DNA from: an uncultured bacterium
GTDB lineage: Bacteria > Planctomycetota > UBA8108 > UBA1146
NCBI GenBank assembly: GCA_913056395.1
Contig: CAJXMG010000009.1
Location: 28,973 to 92,972, forward strand
Direction of reading: 5' to 3'
DNA length: 64,000 bases
Positions 26,432 through 36,098 of the stretch are shown piece after piece. How positions within the stretch are numbered: the stretch's first letter is position 1; every line of letters starts with the position of its first letter. Position numbers and translations under genes: made by a program. The notes beneath the pieces are model-generated. The model did no database searches. It worked only from the letters and a program-made list of their open reading frames with translations, and was not told the DNA's origin.

Positions 26432-27382
26432 ATGTCTCTCTCCAGTGCAATCCTTCAGGTTCGCAATCTTTCGGTCAGCTTCGGAAAGATCAAAGCCGTC
26501 AATAACGTCAATTTTGATGTTGAGCGCGGTGTGATCCACGGCTTCATAGGCCCGAATGGTGCTGGCAAAACCACGACGATTCGTGTGATTTCTACTTTGC
26601 AAGTTCCCGATGAAGGCGGAGTTTGGGTGAATGGTCAAAATGTTCTGACCCAACCCGATTCAATACGGATGAATCTGGGCTATATGCCCGATCACGTGGG
26701 AGTGTATGCAGGATTGAGTGTGATGGAGTACCTCGATTTCTTCGCCATGACCCGTCGAATCTATGGGCCCAAGAAATCTTCGGTGATTTCCGACGTTGTT
26801 GAACTGACAGATCTCGGTGATCTGCTGGATCGGGAAGTCGAATCTCTTTCAAAGGGTATGCGGCAGCGAATGTGCCTTGCACAGACTTTGCTTCATGAGC
26901 CTGATCTTTTGATTCTGGATGAACCTGCAAGTGGTTTGGATCCGCGGGCGCGCATCGAATTCCGGGATTTGATTCTGGAGCTTCGCCGTTTGGGGAAAAC
27001 GGTCTTCCTGTCGAGTCACATTTTGTCTGAGTTATCTCCGATCTGTGACTCCGTGAGCATTATCGAAAAGGGTCGAGTTGTGGCCCATGGTTCGATTGAC
27101 GAAATTCAGACTCTCATGAGTCAGGGGAAAACGTCCTTTGACGTCACTCTCCTCAAAGAGCCAGGTAAAGAACTGGAGCCCCTGCTTAGCCAGCTTCCAG
27201 GTTTCATGCTGATCATGCTGCAGGGGAAAAAGTTTCGGTTTGAGTGGACCGGCGAGATTGAAGATGTTTCCAAAGTTTGGGAGCTACTCTCAACCAATGG
27301 ATTTGTCATTTCCGGAATCAGTAAAAAAGAAGACAATTTGGAGAATATCTTCATGTCACTGACGACTGGAGAAGTCCAATGA
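26432..27382 (+). CDS. ABC exporter ATPase (GldA-like)
   Basis: A 316-residue cytoplasmic ATPase of the ABC-2 exporter class. Walker A GPNGAGKTTTIRV, Q-loop region GYMPDHVGVYAGLS, signature LSKGMRQRMCLAQTL, Walker B LLILDEPASGLDP and the H-loop SSH are intact. The C-terminal 85 residues form the extra regulatory domain usual in GldA/CcmA-like ATPases. 'GLDPRARIEFRDLI' also fits that group. It overlaps the permease gene by 4 bp. The substrate is unknown. Confidence 0.9.
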   Translation: MSLSSAILQVRNLSVSFGKIKAVNNVNFDVERGVIHGFIGPNGAGKTTTIRVISTLQVPDEGGVWVNGQNVLTQPDSIRMNLGYMPDHVGVYAGLSVMEYLDFFAMTRRIYGPKKSSVISDVVELTDLGDLLDREVESLSKGMRQRMCLAQTLLHEPDLLILDEPASGLDPRARIEFRDLILELRRLGKTVFLSSHILSELSPICDSVSIIEKGRVVAHGSIDEIQTLMSQGKTSFDVTLLKEPGKELEPLLSQLPGFMLIMLQGKKFRFEWTGEIEDVSKVWELLSTNGFVISGISKKEDNLENIFMSLTTGEVQ

Positions 27383-29070
27383 ACCGTTCACTGCTCTTCA
27401 AATTTTTAGGTTTGCCCATGATCCAGAAGGATCTTTTTCTGGCGATGAAAAAGACTTCTTGGATGGTGATTCAGATCATTTATCTGGTTGTCGTTGGATT
27501 TGTACTGTCCTTGAATATCCTCAACTGGAAAGGGACCAATTCCAGCCCCGACTCATTGTGGAGCACTGTCAGTACAACGGAGCTGGTTTTTGTCTACCTG
27601 TTCATGCAAATGATGGCTCTTTGTGTGATTTTTCCATTTTTGGCTGGAAGTACCATCTCCAGGGAAAGATCTGAAAAAACCTGGGCTCTCTTGAGAACAA
27701 CCTCGATGACACCCGGAGAATTGATCCGGGGCAAATTTTTCGCCTTGTTGAGTCAGGGGGTCTTCATCCTTCTGATCAGTGCTCCGCTGCTCGTGATGAT
27801 GACACTGTTGGGTGGAGTTGCGCTTGAAAATCTCCTAATGGAGTACCTGATTCATGTTGTTTTGATCGCCTGGATCAGTTCGGTGGGAGTCCTGAGTTCT
27901 GCGATTACTCGCAAAGGGGCTGCTTCCTACATTTCGACCCCTCTCTTCTTTTTCTTCCCCATGCTTGCAGCTCTGAATGGTGCTGGATTTACATATCTGC
28001 GCGAGAAGCAAACGATCACGAGCAAACTGGTTGCTTTTCATGCATTTGATCCCGAGGCGTTTTTTCTGACGATCTCTGTCGTCTTCATCACTGGTCTCGG
28101 TTCACTGTTGGGGGCAATTCACCTGACGTCACCGAAGAATTCGGTACGCAGTCTGCCGACCCGAATCGGTATTTTTGTGTTGTATGGTTACGCCGCGATT
28201 TGGTTCTTTGTTTACGCCCCTACTTTGTTGAAAGTGCCAGCCCGGGAATTCCTTATGCTGACGTTTTTGTCAGGAATATTGTTGGTACCTCTTTTAAGAA
28301 TTGCCGGAGCGGGTCCCGAAGTTCCTCTGGGTATTCGACAGTTGGGCAGAGATAAACCGATTGCCTCCAGATTATTGGTGCTGTTTACGCCAGGAGGGAT
28401 TCGTAACCTGTTGTTTTGCGTGTTGATCATTCTGCTCTTCATACCAGCGGGACTGGTTGGGGGTGAGGGTGTTCTCAGTGACCCAAATGTAGACGTCGTT
28501 ACTGCAACGGCGGGCCTTGATTTTCTTCGAGACCTCTACTTCTCGGTGCTTTTTTGGATTGCTTCCTTGATGGCTTTGGCCTGGTTTTTGGGGCAGTGTG
28601 GTTGCGGCAGTATCCTGAGTGCTTCTCTGGCATTTACGGCTCACTTGATAGCAGTCCTTGTATTGACCGTTCTCACTGTACGATCGGGAATCCCCGGTTG
28701 GCCTGCCTATGAGCCAGGCTTGGGGATGATTTCGACACCCTACAATCTGATTCAAATAGCCGGCACTAATAGTGCATACAACTTTCAACGGGGATTCCCG
28801 TCCTATTTCGATCCCGGGGCTGTGCGCATGGACACGATTTTTAACATCGTCACATTCTTGCTTTTTTCGGTCCTCGGCATTGTTGTTTCGGTTGTCAAAA
28901 AGAGGCCCCTTTTCTCAGTGTACTCAGGGAATGATGGAAAGCTGCTGCTGGATCTTCCCGATTCTGCTTCAGTTTCAAATGATCAGCAAAATGTAACTGA
29001 TTCAATCAGTGTTGTAGATCCTGACTTCAATTCTGATAGTCAAAACGTAAAGACCAAGGACGAGTCATGA
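27379..29070 (+). CDS. ABC-2 type exporter permease
   Basis: This 563-residue polytopic protein has about twelve hydrophobic segments. The N-terminal PMIQKDLFLAMKKTSWMVIQI and the FLAGSTISRERSEKTWALLRTTSMTPGELIRGKF segment are typical of ABC-2 permeases; the latter is the coupling-helix region with the conserved E-R..T...L..T pattern. The second half adds more helices and a polar C-terminal tail. It overlaps both the ATPase gene (4 bp) and the downstream secreted-protein gene (4 bp), so all four genes form one translationally coupled operon. Confidence 0.87.
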   Translation: MNRSLLFKFLGLPMIQKDLFLAMKKTSWMVIQIIYLVVVGFVLSLNILNWKGTNSSPDSLWSTVSTTELVFVYLFMQMMALCVIFPFLAGSTISRERSEKTWALLRTTSMTPGELIRGKFFALLSQGVFILLISAPLLVMMTLLGGVALENLLMEYLIHVVLIAWISSVGVLSSAITRKGAASYISTPLFFFFPMLAALNGAGFTYLREKQTITSKLVAFHAFDPEAFFLTISVVFITGLGSLLGAIHLTSPKNSVRSLPTRIGIFVLYGYAAIWFFVYAPTLLKVPAREFLMLTFLSGILLVPLLRIAGAGPEVPLGIRQLGRDKPIASRLLVLFTPGGIRNLLFCVLIILLFIPAGLVGGEGVLSDPNVDVVTATAGLDFLRDLYFSVLFWIASLMALAWFLGQCGCGSILSASLAFTAHLIAVLVLTVLTVRSGIPGWPAYEPGLGMISTPYNLIQIAGTNSAYNFQRGFPSYFDPGAVRMDTIFNIVTFLLFSVLGIVVSVVKKRPLFSVYSGNDGKLLLDLPDSASVSNDQQNVTDSISVVDPDFNSDSQNVKTKDES

Positions 29071-29984
29071 GGAAAAAAATCTGCTTGGGCTTCTTGTGCA
29101 GCTTCTTTTTGATCAGTTTTTTGGTCTCAGGGGCTGTCTTTGCTGCGGATGTCATCATTCTCAAGAGTGGCCGTACGATTACGGGAAAGATTCTCAGCCG
29201 ATCTGACAAAACTTTGGAAGTGGAAATGACAGTGGGGAAATCCACTGCAACGATCACCATTCAGGTTTCAGATATCGACAGAATCGAAAAGGGTGAGAAC
29301 AAGGATGTTGAGTTTCGAAAGCGTTGGAGTGCGCTCAAGTCCAATGATCTCCCCGGTCATGAAGCGCTTCTGAAGTGGTGTGAGGACAACAGCCTTTCCA
29401 TACAGGCTGCCCAAGTCCGTAAGAAGATCGATTCTGTTAAATTGGTTCTACTGAAGGAAAAGTACCCAGATCTGTGGTGCAGGCCATGTGAAGCCAGCGG
29501 CAAACTTTCGTGTCAGGGCTGTGAGGGGAAGGGGGTCAAGGTTGACCCCTGTCAACGCTGCGCGGGTAGTGGCGAAATCGGTTGTCGAGCCTGTTCGCGG
29601 AAGAAGCAGGGGAGTCTGGATTGTCGACGCTGCGGTGGGGCCGGGGTTTATGAGCGATTCGACCCCGCCAAGGGGCGGAAGGTGAAAACCCGGTGCAGCA
29701 CCTGTAGCGGTAAGGGGAAAATCGAATGTCCGACCTGTTCAGGAAAACAGAAGTCCAAGTGCGAAGACTGTAAAGGTGAGGGCGGAAATAAGGTGTCGTG
29801 TGTGACTTGTGACGGGGCGCGACACAGTTACTGCAAACTCTGCGAAGGTTCCGGGGTAAAAGGCAATCCGGAGAAGAAACCGGTACCGAAACCGGGTGAG
29901 ACCAGAGGTAAATCCGGCGAGGAAGACAAGGCTGGCGAGAAGCCGAAAAAGAAACCCGTCATCAAGAAGAACCCATTCGGATAA
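29067..29984 (+). CDS. Secreted protein with ten CXXC (CXXCXGXG-like) motifs
   Basis: The 305-residue product has a signal peptide (cleavage after AVFA, residue 26) and a first domain VIILKSGRTITGKILSRSDK, a small beta-rich module seen in planctomycete secreted proteins. From about 137 to 265 it has ten CXXC pairs, several in CXXCXGXG form as in the DnaJ zinc-finger domain, which normally has four. The last 40 residues are Lys/Pro-rich. DnaJ itself is cytoplasmic, so a periplasmic version is unusual: the thiols could bind metal or redox-cycle. It overlaps the ABC permease gene by 4 bp, so it is probably part of the exporter's function. Confidence 0.82.
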   Translation: MRKKICLGFLCSFFLISFLVSGAVFAADVIILKSGRTITGKILSRSDKTLEVEMTVGKSTATITIQVSDIDRIEKGENKDVEFRKRWSALKSNDLPGHEALLKWCEDNSLSIQAAQVRKKIDSVKLVLLKEKYPDLWCRPCEASGKLSCQGCEGKGVKVDPCQRCAGSGEIGCRACSRKKQGSLDCRRCGGAGVYERFDPAKGRKVKTRCSTCSGKGKIECPTCSGKQKSKCEDCKGEGGNKVSCVTCDGARHSYCKLCEGSGVKGNPEKKPVPKPGETRGKSGEEDKAGEKPKKKPVIKKNPFG

Positions 29985-30016
29985 TCAAGGCTTCCTGCCG
30001 GCAATACAGTGTGGAT

Positions 30017-30547
30017 TCAGTCTTCCTTTTGGATCTGAACAAGGAGTGAACCGGCAGCAACGGTTTCTCCTGCTGCGACCTTCACCAGCGAAATGACCCC
30101 AGAATCCGGGGCTGCAATCTCATTTTCCATTTTCATGGCTTCAAGAAGCAGGAGTGGCTGTCCTGTTTCCACGGTATCACCCTCAGCGACGAGCACTTTT
30201 CGGACGATTCCAGGCATGACGCTCTCAACAGAGATCAAACCGCTTCCTGCACCTGAGCCAGAAACCTCCCGTGTAATCAGATCCACAGGGTCGAGTACAC
30301 CCAACTCCATCGGTTCGTGATCGAGCAGGAACCTCAATGGAGATCCGATCTGGTTTCCTGGCAGCAGGGTGATGGTTCGGGTTTCTCCATGGGAAATCAT
30401 TCGGAGAACGGTTCCTTCTTCGATGACGTCCACTCTTGCCTTGAGCTCTGAACCGTCGGGTAGAGCAAAGGTCCATTCCCTGCCGGTAGGATCGCAATGC
30501 GCCTCCAGGTTTGCCTGCTGATCAGCCCATTCGATTTGGTACTTCAT
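30017..30547 (-). CDS. Biotin carboxyl carrier protein of an acyl-CoA carboxylase
   Basis: The C-terminal 75 residues form a biotinyl domain with the biotinylated lysine in LLLEAMKMENEI (Lys in MKM). The N-terminal 100 residues resemble the BT domain that joins carrier and carboxyltransferase in propionyl-CoA carboxylase. At 176 residues it is a stand-alone carrier. It overlaps the biotin carboxylase gene by 4 bp and belongs to the propionyl-CoA operon; BirA at the operon head is the likely enzyme that attaches biotin. Confidence 0.9.
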   Translation of the reverse strand: MKYQIEWADQQANLEAHCDPTGREWTFALPDGSELKARVDVIEEGTVLRMISHGETRTITLLPGNQIGSPLRFLLDHEPMELGVLDPVDLITREVSGSGAGSGLISVESVMPGIVRKVLVAEGDTVETGQPLLLLEAMKMENEIAAPDSGVISLVKVAAGETVAAGSLLVQIQKED

Positions 30548-32070
30548 CGGTTTGTGTTTCCTGTTCCTTCTCTTCTGGCTGCTGCTCCCCAGGCTCCACC
30601 GGAATGGTCGACAGGGGTGGACTGACTGAAAGAAGAGGCCAGTGCGTGTCGGGCAATGATGGCGGCGACCATTTGAATCGCATCCGGGTCAGCGGCCTCG
30701 TCACGCTTCTTCTGAAGCCAGGTCTCAAGAGTCGTGGTGTCGAATTCTCCGTTGAGGAACCAATCCTGATCGCAGAGTTCGATACCTAGGGGGACATTGG
30801 TGTGTATTCCCCCGATTCGAAGTCTTGAAAGTAGTGAAGACAGCCTTTGCGAGGCCATGTCTCTGGACTCTGCCCAGACGATGGCCTTGGCCAACATCGG
30901 ATCGTAGAAGGGGGTGACATCGAGTCCTTCACGCAATGCCCCATCGATTCTGCAGAATGGAGCATGAGGGATTCTCAAGCCGAGAATCTGCCCTGTGGAT
31001 GGAATGAAATCCCGGTAGGGATCTTCTGCGCAGACCCTGAATTCCAGCGACCAGCCACGCATCGGAATATCGGGGTCATGATCCAGTTTTCTTCCTGCAG
31101 CAACGTCCAGCTGCATGCCGACGAGGTCGATTCCGGTGACCATTTCTGTCACCGGATGTTCCACTTGCAGGCGGGTATTCATTTCAAGGAAGTAAAACTC
31201 TCCCCGGGCTTCTTCATAGAGGAACTCCATGGTTCCGGCACCACGGTAATTCAGGGCCGCAGCACCCGAAACGGCTGCTGCACGAAACTTCTTGCGCATC
31301 TCTTCGTCGATGGCGGGGGAAGGGCTTTCCTCTAGAATCTTCTGGTGATTCCGCTGAAGGGAGCATTCCCTCTCCCCAAGGAACCAGACCGATCCATGGC
31401 CATCGCCCACGACCTGTGCCTCGATATGTTTGGCATTTTGTACCAAGCGTTCGATGTAAACACGGTCGTCGCCAAAAGAAGCTTTCGCCTCAGAGCGGGT
31501 TCGCTCCCAGAAAGGAATCAGATCTGCATCTGAATCGACCCGGCGAATCCCCTTGCCACCGCCGCCTCCTGCCGCCTTCAAAAGAAGGGGGTAGCCGATT
31601 TCAGCGGCAGCAGCTTTGAGGTCCTTTTCGTTGTCGATGGGGTTTTCGGTTCCGGGGATCACGGGAACCGCTGCGGCTTTCATCAGTTCTCGCGCCCGGA
31701 CTTTGTCGCCCATCGATTCAATTTGTTCAGGGGTTGGCCCAATGAAGGTTAATCCAGCGGCTTCAACTGCTCTGGCAAAATCTGCGTTTTCAGCCAGGAA
31801 ACCATAGCCTGGGTGAATCGCATCGGCTCCGGTATGACGTGCGGCTTCCAGCAACCGATCTACACGGAGGTAGGACTCGGTGGGGGCTGCGGGGCCGAGG
31901 AGGAAGGATTCGTCCGCTGCAAAGCGATGGGGAGCGGTTCTGTCCGCCTCTGAGTGGACAGCCACCGTTTCGATCCCGCGCTCTCTACAGCCTTGAAAAA
32001 CCCGGATGGCGATTTCGCCGCGATTGGCGACGAGGACCTTTTTGATAGGGCGTGGAGATTCTGTGTTCAC
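30544..32070 (-). CDS. Acyl-CoA carboxylase biotin carboxylase subunit
   Basis: An ATP-grasp enzyme that carboxylates biotin on the carrier protein. It starts [21 protein letters not shown], has [14 protein letters not shown], the glycine-rich ATP lid [13 protein letters not shown] and the metal/bicarbonate site [18 protein letters not shown]. At 508 residues it is full length without a fused carrier domain. It overlaps the carboxyltransferase gene by 4 bp. It could be called PccA/AccC-like; its place with mutase and epimerase favours propionyl-CoA. Confidence 0.94.
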   Translation of the reverse strand: MNTESPRPIKKVLVANRGEIAIRVFQGCRERGIETVAVHSEADRTAPHRFAADESFLLGPAAPTESYLRVDRLLEAARHTGADAIHPGYGFLAENADFARAVEAAGLTFIGPTPEQIESMGDKVRARELMKAAAVPVIPGTENPIDNEKDLKAAAAEIGYPLLLKAAGGGGGKGIRRVDSDADLIPFWERTRSEAKASFGDDRVYIERLVQNAKHIEAQVVGDGHGSVWFLGERECSLQRNHQKILEESPSPAIDEEMRKKFRAAAVSGAAALNYRGAGTMEFLYEEARGEFYFLEMNTRLQVEHPVTEMVTGIDLVGMQLDVAAGRKLDHDPDIPMRGWSLEFRVCAEDPYRDFIPSTGQILGLRIPHAPFCRIDGALREGLDVTPFYDPMLAKAIVWAESRDMASQRLSSLLSRLRIGGIHTNVPLGIELCDQDWFLNGEFDTTTLETWLQKKRDEAADPDAIQMVAAIIARHALASSFSQSTPVDHSGGAWGAAARREGTGNTNR

Positions 32071-33614
32071 AGCGGCTCATTCCCGTGTTTTTTGGGAGGA
32101 TTGCTGTCCCGTTTTCCTGCCAGAAGTCGCAAGCCTTCAATCAGTCGGTGACGGGTTTCCGGCTCCTCGATCACTGCGTCAACATATCCACGTTCAGCAG
32201 CCGTAAATGGATTGGCGAAGAGATCTTCGTATTCCTGGGTCCGATCCTCTGCAACCTGAGTGGGGTTGTCGGATGCTGAAATCTCTTTACGGAATAAAAT
32301 CTCTACAGCGCCCTTGGCACCCATCACCGCGATTTCAGCGGAAGGCCAGGCAAAGTTCAGGTCTCCACGAATATGTTTGGAAGACATGACGTCGTATGCG
32401 CCACCATAGGCTTTACGGGTGATGACCGTCAGTTTCGGGACAGTTGCTTCACAGTATGCGTAAAGCAGCTTGGCACCATGAGTGATGATGCCATTCCACT
32501 CCTGATCGGTTCCCGGCATGAATCCGGGAACATCGACAAAGGTGAGGATCGGAATATTGAAACAATCGAGGAAGCGAACAAATCTGGCGGCCTTGACACT
32601 TGCCTGAATATCGAGGCAACCAGCAAGGACTGAAGGCTGGTTGGCGACAATGCCGACAGTCTGCCCATCCATTCTTGCGAACGCGGTAATAATGTTTCGT
32701 GCATACTCGGGCTGAACTTCAAAGAGGGAGTCCCTGTCGACCACCTTTCGAAGGATTTCGTGCATGTCATAGGGCTTTTCCCGATTGTCAGGAATGATGT
32801 CGCTGAGAGCAGGATCTGCACGATCGATGGGGTCGCTATTTTCGACGACCGGAGCGGATTCCAGATTGTTTGCAGGCAGATAGGAAAGCAGTTTGCGGAT
32901 TTCCTCAAGGGTATGACGGTCATCGCGGCAGCGGAAATGGGCGACACCACTTTTCGCCGCATGGGTCTGGGCTCCACCCAGTTCTTCCTGTGAAACTTCT
33001 TCATGGGTCACGGTTTTGACCACATTGGGGCCGGTCACAAACATGTACGAGGTTCCATCGGCCATGAAGATGAAATCGGTAAGAGCGGGTGAATAGACCG
33101 CGCCACCTGCACAGGGGCCGAGAATCGCACTGATTTGGGGAACCACACCTGAAGCCATCGTGTTTCTCAGGAAGATATCGGCGTATCCACCCAGGCTGGC
33201 AACGCCTTCCTGAATCCGGGCTCCTCCCGAATCGTTGAGACCGATCAGGGGGGCTCCGGCCTTGATCGCCATCTCCATGATCTTGCAGATCTTGGCAGCA
33301 TTGGTGGCAGAGAGACTGCCGCCTTCGACGGTGAAGTCCTGGCTGTAGAGGAAGACCCTGCGACCATTGACCTCTCCCCAGCCCGTGACGACTCCGTCGC
33401 CCGGAGTTTTGCGATCCTGCATTCCAAAGTCGGTGCAACGGTGGGTCACCATGGCATCCAGTTCCTGGAAAGTACCGGAGTCGAGGAAGACCTCGATTCT
33501 TTCACGCGCGGTCAACTTTCCGGAATTATGCTGTTTTTCGATTCGGGCCTCGCCGCCTCCATTTCGGGAAGCTTCCAGTCTGTTGCGAGTTTCGATCCGG
33601 TTCTTCTCCTTCAT
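32067..33614 (-). CDS. Propionyl-CoA carboxylase carboxyltransferase (beta) subunit
   Basis: It transfers CO2 from biotin to propionyl-CoA, making (S)-methylmalonyl-CoA. The crotonase-fold segments are intact: [50 protein letters not shown] and [14 protein letters not shown]. In [14 protein letters not shown] the Asp after GGAY is the residue that in characterised enzymes favours propionyl-CoA over acetyl-CoA. Its 515 residues match PccB. It overlaps the epimerase gene by 1 bp and the biotin carboxylase gene by 4 bp. Confidence 0.95.
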   Translation of the reverse strand: MKEKNRIETRNRLEASRNGGGEARIEKQHNSGKLTARERIEVFLDSGTFQELDAMVTHRCTDFGMQDRKTPGDGVVTGWGEVNGRRVFLYSQDFTVEGGSLSATNAAKICKIMEMAIKAGAPLIGLNDSGGARIQEGVASLGGYADIFLRNTMASGVVPQISAILGPCAGGAVYSPALTDFIFMADGTSYMFVTGPNVVKTVTHEEVSQEELGGAQTHAAKSGVAHFRCRDDRHTLEEIRKLLSYLPANNLESAPVVENSDPIDRADPALSDIIPDNREKPYDMHEILRKVVDRDSLFEVQPEYARNIITAFARMDGQTVGIVANQPSVLAGCLDIQASVKAARFVRFLDCFNIPILTFVDVPGFMPGTDQEWNGIITHGAKLLYAYCEATVPKLTVITRKAYGGAYDVMSSKHIRGDLNFAWPSAEIAVMGAKGAVEILFRKEISASDNPTQVAEDRTQEYEDLFANPFTAAERGYVDAVIEEPETRHRLIEGLRLLAGKRDSNPPKKHGNEPL

Positions 33615-34039
33615 CAGGAGAGCTCCTCTCGTGTGGGATACTCCACGAGTTCAATGAGCACACCGCCGGCACTGCCGGGGTGAACGAAGTTGATTTGGGT
33701 ACCATGGCTTCCCGGTTGGGGGGTGTCATAAATCAGTCTTGCCCCATTTTTTTTCAACCGTGCCATCGTGTCCTCAAGGTGGGGGGTGCGATAGGCAATG
33801 TGGTGAATTCCCTCCCCCTTTTTCTCGATGAATTTGGCGATGGGAGAGTCTGCTTCAGTGGGTTCGAGCAGTTCTGTTTTGCCCTCTCCGGTCTCCAGAA
33901 AGGCCACAGTGACCTTTTGTGATTTGACCAACTCTCTGTGGCCAGTTTTTGCACCCAGTCCGTTATTCCAGAGCAGGAGTGCCTTCTCGATCGATTTGAC
34001 TGCAATTCCCACATGATCAATGACGAGGCCTTCAAGCAT
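33614..34039 (-). CDS. mce: Methylmalonyl-CoA epimerase
   Basis: It interconverts (S)- and (R)-methylmalonyl-CoA, linking carboxylase and mutase. A vicinal-oxygen-chelate protein of 141 residues with metal ligands in [15 protein letters not shown] and LIELVEYP. I chose ATG 34039, with GGGAG six bases upstream and 8-bp overlap with the small mutase gene; an ATG six bases earlier is possible. A longer open frame to 34276 lies entirely inside the mutase small-subunit gene and is not coding. Confidence 0.93.
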   Translation of the reverse strand: MLEGLVIDHVGIAVKSIEKALLLWNNGLGAKTGHRELVKSQKVTVAFLETGEGKTELLEPTEADSPIAKFIEKKGEGIHHIAYRTPHLEDTMARLKKNGARLIYDTPQPGSHGTQINFVHPGSAGGVLIELVEYPTREELS

Positions 34040-34457
34040 TGTCATTCTCCCTTTCACCCGGCCTGAGCTGTTGGCGGAGATCGGCGACGATCTGCTCGAG
34101 GGGGGTCCCTGGTGGATAAAGATGGTCAAACCCTGCTTTTTGAAGTGATTCAATATCCTGCTGCGGAATGATGCCTCCACCAAAGAGCAAAATATCTTCT
34201 GCATCCTCTTCCTTGAGGATCCTGGAGACTTCGACGAAGTGTGTCTCATGCGCACCAGAGAGACTGGACAATCCAATTGCCTCGACGTCTTCCTCGATGG
34301 CAGCTTTGACGATCTGTTCCGCAGTCGTTCGCAAGCCGGTATAGATCACTTCCATTCCCGCATCACGGAGCGCGCGAAGAACCAGGCGGATTCCACGGTC
34401 GTGTCCATCGAGACCCGGTTTGGCCAACAGGATGCGAATCGGTCCACTTCTAGCCAT
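34032..34457 (-). CDS. Methylmalonyl-CoA mutase, B12-binding subunit
   Basis: This 141-residue protein is the cobalamin-binding domain made as a separate chain. The cobalt-coordinating His is in LAKPGLDGHDRGI (DxHxxG), followed by SLSGAHETHFVEV and GGGIIPQQD, which hold the nucleotide tail. I chose ATG 34457, which overlaps the large-subunit stop by 8 bp, with GGGGAG about ten bases upstream. The split layout (large catalytic chain plus B12 chain) is known from archaea and some bacteria. Confidence 0.92.
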   Translation of the reverse strand: MARSGPIRILLAKPGLDGHDRGIRLVLRALRDAGMEVIYTGLRTTAEQIVKAAIEEDVEAIGLSSLSGAHETHFVEVSRILKEEDAEDILLFGGGIIPQQDIESLQKAGFDHLYPPGTPLEQIVADLRQQLRPGERENDNA

Positions 34458-36072
34458 GGTCCTGAAACTCCCCAAAAACCCTGCTGAGGGTGGTGCAAAT
34501 TTCTCCCAGAGTGCAACCGGCTTCCAGAGCGTCCACCATGACAGGGATCAAGTTGGAGTCACCGGAAGCGGCGGCCTCGATGTGATTCAAATGACTCTCG
34601 ATTTCAGCCTGGTCCCTCTTTGCCCGATGGGTTGAGAGAGCTTCCTTGCGCTGTGCTTCCACTGCAGGATCGACACTGAAGGGCGCTTCAGGAATCTCTC
34701 CATCACGGGTCACGCCAATGGGCGTGGTTTTTCCCGAATCCTGATCGAGTTGAGATTTGTAAGCGCTGTCTTCGATGGCTCTTCTGACATAGCCATCCCG
34801 TATCGCCTTGAGCATTCCGCCGCGTTCATCAATTTCGTGGATCAGGCTCAGGGCTTCTTGCTCGATGGAGTCGGTCATATTCTCGATGAATGGGGCGCCT
34901 CCGAGTGGGTCGACACAATCTGCGACACCGGATTCGCTGGCGATGATTTGTTGGGTTCGAAGTGCCAACCTCGCTGCTTCCTCACTGGGAAGTGACAACG
35001 CCTCGTCCCAGCCATTGGTGTGGAGGGATTGTGTACCTCCCAAAACCGCAGCAAGCGCCTGAATGGTGACTCGGACAACGTTGTTGGAGGGTTCCATCGC
35101 TTGCAAAGTCGATCCACCGGTTTGGCTGTGAAATCTCAACTGGCAGGCCCGATCGTCATCCAGACCGAATCGGTCTCGACAAATTCTGGCCCACATTCTC
35201 CGAGCGGCCCTGAACTTTGCGACCTCTTCAAAGAGTTGGTTGTGCGAGTTGAAGAAGAAGGAAAGCCTGCGACCCACGGAAACCAGATCGAGACCCCGAT
35301 CGCGGCACGCTTCCATGTAGGCTATTCCGTCAGCCAGAGTGAAGGCGATCTCCTGTGCTGCTGTGGAGCCCGCCTCCCGGATGTGATAGCCGCTGATGCT
35401 GATGGGATAAAAGGCCGGGACTTCCTTCTGACAGTATTCGATGACGTCGACGACCAGTCTCATGGATGGTTCGACCGGGAATCTTTGAGTTCCCCTGGCG
35501 ATGAATTCCTTGAGAATGTCGTTCTGAAAGGTCCCTCGCAGTTTTGAAGCGGGAACGCCACGGCGTCTGGCGAGAGCCACGAGGAGTGAAAGCAGAATGG
35601 AGGACGTGGAGTTGATCGTCATCGAGATACTGACGCTGTCGATGGGGATCTCAGCCAGAAGGGCATCGAGATCGTCGACGGTGTTGATCGGGACGCCGAC
35701 TCGACCGACTTCGCCCATCGCTTCTGCCGCATCGCTGTCGTAACCGATCTGGGTCGGCAGATCGAAAGCAACGGAAAGGCCGGTCTGACCCTTTTCCAGT
35801 AGGTAACGGAAGCGGGCATTGGTTTCCGCAGGGGACGAATAACCGGCGTATTGGCGCATCGTCCACAAGCGACCGCGGTACATGCTGGGGTGGATTCCCC
35901 GGGTGAAGGGGTATTCCCCGGCACCTTCCGAGGCTGGATCGGCGGAATACATCGGCTCGACCGGAATTCCTCCGGAAGTCAGAAATTCCTGGGCCCGTTC
36001 CGGGTGCCCCTCGACGAAAGGACGCCAGGTACGATCCTTCCATTCCGATGGGGGCGGGCTCTCGGCACTCAT
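34450..36072 (-). CDS. Methylmalonyl-CoA mutase, large catalytic subunit
   Basis: It rearranges (R)-methylmalonyl-CoA to succinyl-CoA. The TIM-barrel chain of 540 residues has RLWTMRQYAGYSSPAETNAR (the Tyr in RQYAG is the methylmalonyl-CoA-type residue; isobutyryl-CoA mutases have Phe there), GQTGLSVAFDLPTQIGYDSD, the PSMRL arginine and GGTQSLHTNGWDEAL. No C-terminal B12 domain is fused. AGGAG lies seven bases before ATG 36072. It follows birA, whose end it almost touches. A related acyl-CoA mutase remains possible, but epimerase and carboxylase next door favour methylmalonyl-CoA. Confidence 0.92.
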   Translation of the reverse strand: MSAESPPPSEWKDRTWRPFVEGHPERAQEFLTSGGIPVEPMYSADPASEGAGEYPFTRGIHPSMYRGRLWTMRQYAGYSSPAETNARFRYLLEKGQTGLSVAFDLPTQIGYDSDAAEAMGEVGRVGVPINTVDDLDALLAEIPIDSVSISMTINSTSSILLSLLVALARRRGVPASKLRGTFQNDILKEFIARGTQRFPVEPSMRLVVDVIEYCQKEVPAFYPISISGYHIREAGSTAAQEIAFTLADGIAYMEACRDRGLDLVSVGRRLSFFFNSHNQLFEEVAKFRAARRMWARICRDRFGLDDDRACQLRFHSQTGGSTLQAMEPSNNVVRVTIQALAAVLGGTQSLHTNGWDEALSLPSEEAARLALRTQQIIASESGVADCVDPLGGAPFIENMTDSIEQEALSLIHEIDERGGMLKAIRDGYVRRAIEDSAYKSQLDQDSGKTTPIGVTRDGEIPEAPFSVDPAVEAQRKEALSTHRAKRDQAEIESHLNHIEAAASGDSNLIPVMVDALEAGCTLGEICTTLSRVFGEFQDHG

Positions 36073-36098
36073 TTCTTCACTCCTCTGCAAAATCATCC

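Noticed and set aside
33614-34276. Long form of the epimerase gene
   Set aside because: The extra N-terminal 79 residues lie out of frame inside the B12-subunit gene; the family begins at the ATG at 34039.
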